Assembly (NCBI GenBank): GCA_030278955.1
Contig: JAOANR010000005.1
Span: 5,251,431 to 5,315,430 of the forward strand
DNA: 64,000 nt
DNA from: Hygrophila difformis
Lineage: Eukaryota; Streptophyta; Magnoliopsida; Lamiales; Acanthaceae
Direction: 5' to 3'
How positions within the stretch are numbered: the stretch's first letter is position 1; each line of letters starts with the position of its first letter. Shown piece by piece: positions 56,495-64,000 of this stretch. The notes beneath the pieces were generated by a model. The model did not search any database. It was not told where the DNA came from and was given only the letters and a program-made list of their open reading frames with translations. Position numbers and translations under genes: made by a program.

Positions 56495-56511
56495 CCCCGG
56501 CAACGGCGCCA
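56495..56511 (-). other. Primer-binding site, tRNA-Asp type
   Basis: The plus strand reads CCCCGGCAACGGCGCCA, identical to the 3' end of plant tRNA-Asp(GTC) with CCA, and directly abuts the 5' LTR. Athila elements are known to use this primer. Confidence 0.92.
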
Positions 56512-56592
56512 TGAAACTTTTGACAATTTCCGTCCCACGAGCTTTTTCTAAAATACACCAGGTTAGATTTATTACAAGAGAAGAGTTATGAT

Positions 56593-56814
56593 TCACGGGA
56601 AAGGGTTTAGGGATACATCAAGATTGTTAGTCTTTTTATTACTCAAGTGTGGTGCTTTAATTTCAAATGGCGCTGTGGTCCTCCCTGTCATGAAATGTTG
56701 ACAAATCTCATGGCATAGCCGGGATAGGTTGACCTTCAGCCTGTCACACTGAGGATCCCCGGCAAGTATGCCATGATACTTCTCATCCATTCTTGCCATG
56801 AGAGTTCCTGCCAT
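56593..56814 (-). CDS. 73-codon ORF in the Athila LTR, possible uORF
   Basis: Starts MAGTLMARMDEKYHG and is identical in both LTRs (41295-41516 in the 3' LTR). It resembles no family I know. In the 5' LTR it would sit in the gag leader, about 240 bp upstream of the Gag ATG. It may be a leader ORF or chance. Confidence 0.25.
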   Translation of the reverse strand: MAGTLMARMDEKYHGILAGDPQCDRLKVNLSRLCHEICQHFMTGRTTAPFEIKAPHLSNKKTNNLDVSLNPFP

Positions 56815-59800
56815 GAAACTTTTGGCAAGTTCCCACTACATGAGTATTTTCCGAAAAATCATGGTCCTGGTTTAGATTTTATTTAATGAAACCAATTTAT
56901 GATGGCGGAGTTGTGATTAGGGATATATTTATAAGTAGTCATGTTTTTATTGCTCGTGTTTAAGAAACTGTGGCCCGAAAGCGCACGGTGTCAAAAATTG
57001 CAGTAATTTATAGTAAGACCGGATCGTTCACTGGAGGATGTGCGATAGAAGCAGGTCCCACGTCGTTTTACTAGATTTTCCATTCGTATTGCTCAATAAG
57101 TTTGAAAGGTGATTAATAACTACTGACATGAATGTAAATTAGATCTAGAAAGCAGTTGAATTAATCTACAAAGTAAATAAATCTATTCTAGAAAGCGGAT
57201 AAGAATTATTCTAAGAATGCAGTAAACATTATCTACGAAAGCAGGGAAAAGGAGCATTGTGCCAACCGTGAAGTTGAGTCACAATGTGGACAGAAAGGAC
57301 AGGAAGAAAAGAATGAAAATTGGACAAGAGTGAGATACAGCAATATTAAACTTCCATTTTTATACGCAGATCTTTGTTTGGGATAATTCTTTCAGATAGC
57401 TAATTCTCATGCTCTCAATAAGGCTTTCCCTTTAGCAGACAGGTACTTGCAATATGAGTTTACATGTTCTTAAGGCCGCAAATTCTAAGATAACACAGAT
57501 TCGTAACTGCCCTGGCCTGGGTATGTTACTCCATCTGTGGTGGAAAAGCAACACCCGACACATCATTTATTGAAATGCCAAGTACCACTATCATTCTCCC
57601 ATGTCACACCCAAAGATTTAAATCAAGCCCTAAACTATCCCTTAACTGTCAATCCTAGTAGCAGTTACACAACTCTCAATACAACCGAGTGACCTCTAAT
57701 GAAAGCGATTAAAAGAAAGCGGTAAAGAAAGCATTTAAAATCCTATCACTCGGAGGTTTTGAAAATCTGACCCTGGTAGTAAAAGACAGCTCCCCATCAG
57801 AATGAAGGAGTATGGATCAAGAATTCCCGGCTCTCAGTGGACCACTAGTGTGTTCACTTCCTTCCGGGTGATTATGAGATACAAACTAATGAAACGACCT
57901 AATAAATTAGTTCGTTCCGGATGCACTCACTCAGGACTCAAAAGTAGGCTTTGGCAGAAGAAGATAGCGGTTGAAAGAAAACTCAACCCTATCTTGGAAA
58001 ATAACCAAGGCCTGAATGATGTTCCTCTAAGATTATTTACTACACTGTATTTGAATCCAAGTGGACCCCATCTCGGTGTAGCACCTAATCTTACATTTCC
58101 ATCAACCAGCAATTTTGGAAAATAATGGATTTGAAAATCATTCCCTGTCAGGTACTAAACTCTCAGTTAAAACACAGACCCTTTCAGTCTAGACGAGACC
58201 TAATCGCTGAATCTGCTTCTTAATTCCCAAAATATAACCCTTGATAGAATATGAATTAGTCATAACTGAAGAATTTATCCCTTACTCAGATCCGGATTTT
58301 ATAAAGAGGTTTTTGTTGGAAATTTATAAAGCCATATCTGTTTAAGATCTAGACTTCTATCGTCCAGGGGAAGGATCCCAAAATAATTACAGACCACAAC
58401 AGTACATAATATTATCATGCATAAGGGTATATGGAAGTGTAAAATTAATTGACCCAAAATATAGAAGCGGGTCTAGACAGAAAGTGAAACACAGAATGGA
58501 ATGGTCAAGGTACCAAAGTAATGGCAGAATGATCAGGTGGACTGTAAACATCTACTGTCCAATTTCCCAATCACTCGGATGGAGCGAATTTAGACAGTTT
58601 AGACCCTGTAATGGTGGTGTCAACACCAGTTGGGCCTCCACTGTCTGTGAATTCGAATAAAAACCTACATGCTTCCCTTCTATAATGATCATCAGTTGGC
58701 ATTGACTGATGCCAACTGACTCCCACTACAGTTTGGAATTTGGGTTTGGAAATTAAGATAACAAAAATAAAACTGTATCTGGATGGAAGTCAGTCGAGCA
58801 GCTATTATAACCCCGGATGGGCGAACCGCCAAGGCTTCCACTGACAGCCATTCAGACCATGCAAAATAACAATTAGTGACTAATACCCAGGATACGAGCT
58901 AGTTATCCATGAGGGAATACCCGCCAACATTATTCTGATGTATTCTTCACTAATGGTTCCGCACAACACACAAAGACAAAATAAACAAGAAACAAAAGAA
59001 GATCCATTGTATGAGAGACATTGGTTTCTCATGCAAGGTTGTGGATCGGATCCACATGTAATGGTCTTAAATAATCCTTCCTACCATAATTAATTACAGT
59101 CCGGATTATCTGTTTAAACCATCAGGATTTGTTTATACAAGAATGTTTTAATGGCAATTGAACAAAGGTCCTTTAATCATGATGATTATTGAAGAGTGAT
59201 TATTGCTAGTCTCAATTTTTAATCATTAATGAGTCAAGGGTTCAATCAGTTAAGAAGTGCAAATGGAGAATCAAAATTTGGGCAGCATAACACCCTATAT
59301 TGCAATTCCAGAATGTTACATCCTAACCCGTGGGGCTATGATGTGAGTGTTGCAATATAAAATAGGGAGAGAATGAAATTTGTTTGAGGTCAAATAGAGA
59401 GAGAAACCCTTGTCGCGATATCATAAATTCTGTCGCGGACCGAGATCCGCGACATGGACATCCCGACAAGTCTTTTTAGAATTTTTGGCAGCATAACGCC
59501 TCTTTGTCGCTATGCAAGGTTTTGTCGCGGAACGTGGCTCCGCGACAAGAGTGACATCGCGACAAAGTGTTTTCAGAAAATTCTAAGGCATTTGAACCTT
59601 TGTCGCTATGCATGGAAATTTTGTCGCGGAACGTGGTTCCGCGACAAGGTGTTCCGCGACAAAGTGTTCAAAGATTAAGAAACATGGCATAATTTTTCTG
59701 TCTCGGAATGGGATTTTGTCGCGGAACGTGGCTCCGCGACAAGATGATTCCGCGACAAGAAGCCATGAAGACAAAATGCAAGAGTTTGGCTCCTTTGTCG

Positions 59801-60594
59801 CTATGCATGGATAGTTTTGTCGTGGAACGTGGCTCCGCGACAAGGTATTCCGCGACAAAGGGTTTTAAATTTGGAGACAAGTGTCTTGAAACACCTTGGT
59901 CGCGGAACAGCCACTCTGTCGCGGAGCGTGGTTCCGCGCCAGAAGGCGGTTGGCGCCCAAGGTGGTTCAGGACAAAAGTCAGAAAAAGCAGAAATGAACA
60001 GTGGCATGCAAACAGCGTGATCTCACCCTATTTCAGATCAAAAAGCTATTCTAAGCTAAAAATAAGCAAGAAACATTCAAAATAAGGAAGAGCATGCTTA
60101 AACAAAAATAACAAGACTGGGCAGGATATTAAAAATAAAGCAAGAGTCCTAATCTAGGGTTTGATCACACATCCACACAACATTATCCATAATATGCCAA
60201 CAGTAAACATAAGAGTAACAAAATGGGGGTCAAATGACCCCAAAATGAAAAAGAAAGCATAAATCCATGGGGTGTGAGACCCATTTCATGATTTGGGACA
60301 CAAATGATGAATGTTTTCCCATATTATTGAAGAGGTGTTGTTAATACCCATGATTTGGGTATTACAAACCCTAAAACAAGAGTTTAGAAAACAAAACATA
60401 GTATAAAAATGGCTATCTAAGCACTGTGAACAGTAAAACACTAATCTAAGCTAAACTAAGTGCAAAAATTAAATAATACATGAAAATAAACCTAAACTAC
60501 TCTACCTAAGAGAGAACTCCTACTGCTTGCCTTCAAGAACCTCTAACAAAATCTCAACCTTCCAACCAACCCTTAGCTCATGGGGGACACCTCA

Positions 60595-60602
60595 TATTTA
60601 TA
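60595..60602 (-). promoter_or_regulatory. TATA box of the Athila 5' LTR
   Basis: TATAAATA on the minus strand, about 75 bp downstream of the first CGCG palindrome array (60676-60918) and about 620 bp from the LTR edge. It is duplicated in the 3' LTR at 45297-45304. Confidence 0.6.
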
Positions 60603-61556
60603 GAAGTGTAACCCTAAGCCCATGGGCCTTGATTCTAGCCCATTGTGTCTTAAGACATCACACACATCACAGCTTTGTCTCGGAACATCAAGTTGGTCGC
60701 GGAACACACTGCATGTGGCAAGGCTTCTCGACTGGGTCTTGTGTCTCTATTTGTGCATCTTGGTCGCGGAATGGACCTTTGTCGCGGAGCATGCCATCGC
60801 GACAAGGGTTATCGCGCCAGGGGCTTGGCTGGTCTCCTCTTCATTTGGGGCCAGTTGGTCGCGGAACATGCCTTTGTCGCGGAACACTGCATCGCGCCAA
60901 GGGTTTCCGCGACAAAGGTCTTCCTGGGCCTGCTGGATTGGGCCAGATGGGCCGAAAATATTCTTTTTGTGGGCTTTTCTATCTTTTTCCCATCTTTTTG
61001 TTTCCTTTTCTTTTTCTCATGTTTTTGGATTTTTCTAACATAAATATGTAATAAAATTACATATTTATGTCTTTCTCACACCAGCTTATTATTTTTACAA
61101 TTATGCATAAATCAGTCCAATTCGACTGCTTTCTTACTTAATGTAAGACCGGAATGCGATCAAATGCCCGTTTAAGACACGGAAATGGATTGAAAATAAT
61201 GGTCATTTTTGGCCATTATCACAAATTCATCTACTCGACGAGAGCTTTCCAATTATGTGCTTATAGTTTCTAGAATCTAAACATTTTGTGCGTAAATTAC
61301 GAAAACAGATTGCTGCCCGGAATCTAGCCACATGCAATCTCGATTTTTTTCCCCTATTTTGCGAATTTGCTAACAAACACATCAAACATAATGTCCAACA
61401 CTCGATTTTCTATCTATAATCTCAGATTCCAACATCAATTAAAAAAATAAAGTGAAATTAACCTCAAGCTAATAAAACGAAACACAAACAAAAATTTGCC
61501 CAAAATTTTGAACAATCGAATATCTAAAATGGGAAGGAGTAGTCAATCGAATACCT

Positions 61557-61790
61557 TGGGTGATTGCACGAATGGAATCGAGATGCTCCCCTCAAGTAGA
61601 AACGTCCACTGCTCGCTTCTCGAATGGACTTTCGGGGGTGGCTCGAAACTGTTCCAAGAAAGAGGGAGGCCGACGGCGGCGTGGCGGACGACGGCGGTCG
61701 GAATGGTGGTCGGGGGTCGGAGAGATTGCCGGTGCACGAGAGAGAGTGTGAGGGGAGGGTTCTGTTTCTGTTCTGGTTTGTTCGCGATTT
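61557..61790 (-). promoter_or_regulatory. Probable untranslated first exon of the CACTA transposase gene
   Basis: GC- and CT-rich on the minus strand (ACACTCTCTCTCGTGCACC near 61735-61753), close to the right TIR, and ending at a good donor (CACCCAAG|GTATTC at 61557/61556). Overlapping ORFs on both strands here are low-complexity Pro/Arg-rich and probably not real. Confidence 0.5.
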
Positions 61791-61808
61791 GGGGATTTAA
61801 TCCCTAGG

Positions 61809-61971
61809 TTACCGACCGCATCTGCGGTCGGTAACGCGGTCGGTATCACCAACCAGACGCGTATTGGTCGGTGATTTGGTCGACTTTTAATCCGGGACCC
61901 CACAACGGTTTAATTTTGCCGACCACCGCTTGCGGTCGGCCCTGCGGTTGGTAATTGCGGTCGGTAAACCC
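61809..61971. repeat. CACTA right subterminal repeats
   Basis: TTACCGACCGCA, TGCGGTCGGTAA and relatives, inverted relative to the left end. Confidence 0.9.
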
Positions 61972-62086
61972 AGTTTTTCTTGTAGTGTAAATTAAGTAAT
62001 TGCGGTCGGTAAATCCGGCCCTAAGGAATTCCTTAGCTAAGATTATTAGTGGGAATCTTGGATCTCTCGAACCAAACGTTTCCTTA

Positions 62087-62821
62087 GGGGTTATTTGGTT
62101 CGGGATGTTAAATTCTTAGTGGGTATCTTGGTTAATGAAGTATATCCAACATTCACTTGTTTGGTTGAAGAGATGATTTTGTGGGGAATCTGAGATTGCC
62201 ACAATGATGAGAATGCATGTTGGCCTGAGAGTGTGATTCCTACAAAAATCCCAGGTAATCTTACATTTCCGGAAATCCTTACATATATTTTATATTAAAC
62301 TACCCTTTATATCCTTTTAAATTACAAAACTATATTGTATGTAAAAAAATAAAAAAACGCTTAGCCCGAATTTCATCATTAATTTTATTTAATATTATAA
62401 AAGAGCTTGCCCCAAATTTCAATGTTTGTTTAAAATTTTATTTTTAAAATTTTTCATTTAAATAAAATAATACTCAATAATTTAGATAAATTAAATTAAT
62501 ATTATTTAGCTTAAGAAATTAATAACTATCATAAAATAAATTATATATATTTTTCTTTTTTCTCAAATAAAAATTTATGTTTAAATATTTTATATTATTT
62601 AGTAAAACATCATCATTATAATATGCTTTTTAAATATAAAGTCAAGGCCTTTGTTGTAAATTAATTTAAACTGAAAATCTAAAATTTCCAACTCAACCAA
62701 ATGCAAAGATCTTAAAATGCCAAAACATAAAATTCCTGGTAATATCATACTCCCCGTAATTTGAGATTCCTGATAATGACATTTCCACTGATAATTTAAG
62801 ATCACTCCAATCAAACAACCC
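62087..62821. mobile_element. Harbinger-like MITE
   Basis: The left end GGGGTTATTTGGTTCGG and right end CCAATCAAACAACCC are imperfect inverted repeats of the same type as the MITE at 26271. A TTA lies on the left; the right flank reads GTA, so no exact TSD is visible. The body is AT-rich and non-coding. Confidence 0.6.
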
Positions 62822-63280
62822 GTAATTTAATAGGCGACATATATATACACCCATGATTATAATTCAAAAACCCAATGTTAGGGGCACCTAGACCTAAAAT
62901 GGGAAGAAGTGGATAATGTTAGGGGCGCCTGAATTCAATTTACCTACTTTACCCTTAGATATTAGAGAAGGAAAAACATAAACATGTAGGGGCATTTCAT
63001 ATTGTGTTATGAGCACCCAAAAAACTTTAGATCCCACCCCACCCAAATACTTAAACACACAAACACCACTCAAAAGAAAAAGAGAAAGAAAAGATAGACA
63101 CAACCAAAGCTCCACCCAAGCCAACAATCATGGAGACTACTGCATTTTTTGTTAGGTTTGAACACGTAATTTATTTTGTAAGTTTTGGGCTTGATTTTAT
63201 TTGATTAAGTGGATGAATGTGGATTTGAGTTGTGGATTTGGATGGTGGCTCGTTGAATCGAGCTTTTTGAAGTGGTTGGG
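62822..63280 (+). other. Gene-leader-like sequence, possible first exon at 63129
   Basis: A TATATATAC word near 62842, then an A/C-rich, T-poor stretch (63050-63128) resembling a plant 5' UTR, then ATG at 63129 (METTAFF) with a GT shortly after. The reading frame closes within 20 codons. It may be the 5' end of a gene cut off by the LTR at 63281, or nothing. Confidence 0.25.
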
Positions 63281-64000
63281 TGTAACACCCCAGTTTTGGT
63301 AACCCAGGCCGGGTGCTACCGCCACACCTCTCTAGCAAGACACGACTTCTTCGAGCTTGCTAAAGAGATGCAAGGCTGAGGTTATTTCAGAAATAAAAAT
63401 ATTTAAAACAGCCCATTTATAAAAAAAAATAGCAAAAATCATTATCATAACAGTATCTAGATTGCAAGCGGAATGTAAAGGAATGTAAATAGGTCCAACA
63501 TGACCAAAACAACGGGTTAACAGACCCGTAATGCAAGTCATATTAAAAACGAGAATTAAATGTTCCCAACAAACCCAATGCATGCTCATGCTCATGCATA
63601 CTCTCCATACTCTGAAAAGAAAAGAGAAAGCAACAGTTTTGTCAGTATAAACATACTGAGTAAGCTAACCCCCAGCATACAATAATGTGGTTTAAAAGCC
63701 TTTAAATAATTTAAAAAAAATGAGTTACCTTTAGCAAGATTGTGTACACTTTATGAAATAATTCGGCTAACTAATAAAATTTAATTGCATGTTAAAAAGG
63801 CATTATTCCAAAGGAAACATAATTATGACATAGCAAGGTAAGTAACCAATGGCATAAATTTAAAAATGCAAATTATTAAGAATTTAATTCAAGTCTTTTA
63901 GTTCCCCGTTGCTCATAGTCGATTATCAAGATTTCATCATTTTTTTTTACTATTATTTCAATATGATCGAGATCACCGTATTCCGCTTGGGCACTTATGT
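63281..64000 (-). repeat. Partial LTR of another Tekay-type element
   Basis: Begins TGTAACACCCC. About 63281-63900 is the reverse complement of a diverged version of the LTR 3' part at 13850-14476 (for example AGCTTGCTAAAGAGATGCAAG). It runs off the window, so whether it is a solo LTR or part of a full element cannot be told. Confidence 0.8.

Larger units (their letters stand above)
41214..61221 (-). mobile_element. Young Athila-type Ty3/Gypsy element with an F-box gene, 20,008 bp
   Basis: Two 4,710-bp LTRs (41214-45923, 56512-61221) start TGAAACTTTTG and end CATTATCA on the plus strand, flanked by the exact TSD CAAAT (41209-41213, 61222-61226). The primer site matches the 3' end of plant tRNA-Asp, as in Athila. 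Gag-pol is on the minus strand in Gypsy order (RT before integrase). Between pol and the 3' LTR is a 4.5-kb segment with a captured F-box gene and palindromic arrays. Only three LTR differences were found (43911/59209, 44228/59526, 44958/60256), so insertion is recent. Confidence 0.95.
56512..61221 (-). repeat. 5' LTR of the Athila element (4,710 bp)
   Basis: Right copy, near-identical to the left. TATAAATA is at 60595-60602 on the coding strand. Transcription from there would give a leader of about 4.2 kb before the Gag ATG at 56349, unusually long unless spliced. Confidence 0.95.
36530..61987 (-). mobile_element. CACTA (En/Spm) transposon carrying a nested Athila element
   Basis: Left end CGCTACAAGAAAAACAGG and right end (reverse complement) CACTACAAGAAAAACTGG are the CACTA termini, the left one with one change. 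Both ends carry subterminal ACCGACCGCA / TGCGGTCGGT repeats (36550-36890 and 61809-61970). Without the Athila insertion it would be about 5.45 kb. Genes run right to left: transposase then a TNPA-like gene. No exact 3-bp TSD was seen. Its flanks (GGGCATGTTTAATTCG left, GAACCAAACGTTTCC right) look like the two ends of a Harbinger-type MITE. Confidence 0.93.

Noticed and set aside
61496..61903. Arg/Pro-rich ORFs on both strands near the right CACTA end
   Set aside because: GC-rich leader sequence open by composition; better explained as an untranslated first exon.

Overview
The window is nuclear DNA from a flowering plant, probably a eudicot. A 13-exon plant gene with GT-AG introns sits beside chromovirus-type and Athila-type Ty3/Gypsy elements, a Copia element, a CACTA transposon and several MITE families. 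No prokaryotic, organellar or rRNA/tRNA gene signal was found. The order cannot be fixed from the sequence alone.

Region by region. (1) 73-8313, minus strand: a complete spastin-like AAA ATPase gene of 488 codons. Its introns hold a hAT-type MITE and a nest of Stowaway-type MITEs. (2) 8735-9330: a hAT-type MITE upstream of it, followed at 9799-9853 by what looks like an orphan first exon on the plus strand. (3) 9854-25866: repeat-rich DNA with inverted minisatellite arrays built on a TTGGTAAA word and GGACGGTC hairpins. A degenerate Tekay/Del-type Gypsy element (11499-22872, TSD TAAAA) split it. (4) 26271-26764: a Harbinger-type MITE. (5) 27955-33624: a degenerate Copia element (TSD ATACC), possibly inside an older Copia remnant. 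(6) 33896-36350: two Stowaway-type MITEs around a 1.5-kb long-TIR element with an exact 9-bp TSD, which carries a 5'-truncated LINE tail in its loop. (7) 36530-61987: a CACTA (En/Spm) transposon, itself inside a Harbinger-type MITE. It has a TNPA-like gene and a TNP2 transposase with an internal deletion. (8) 41214-61221: a 20,008-bp Athila-type Gypsy element (TSD CAAAT) inserted in the 5' intron of the CACTA transposase gene. (9) 62087-62821: another MITE, a gene-like leader near 63129, and from 63281 the end of another Tekay-type LTR that runs off the window.

The most interesting object is the Athila element. Its two 4,710-bp LTRs differ at only three positions that I could find, so it is very young. 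In the place where Athila elements may carry an env-like ORF, it carries a two-exon F-box gene on the same strand as gag-pol. That gene has its own TATA box, CT-rich leader, in-frame intron and an intact 243-aa product (F-box plus Sel1-like region). Palindromic TTGTCGCGGA/TCCGCGACAA arrays lie upstream of both the LTR TATA box and the F-box TATA box, so the two promoters may be related. The polyprotein frame is otherwise open but has three in-frame stop codons.
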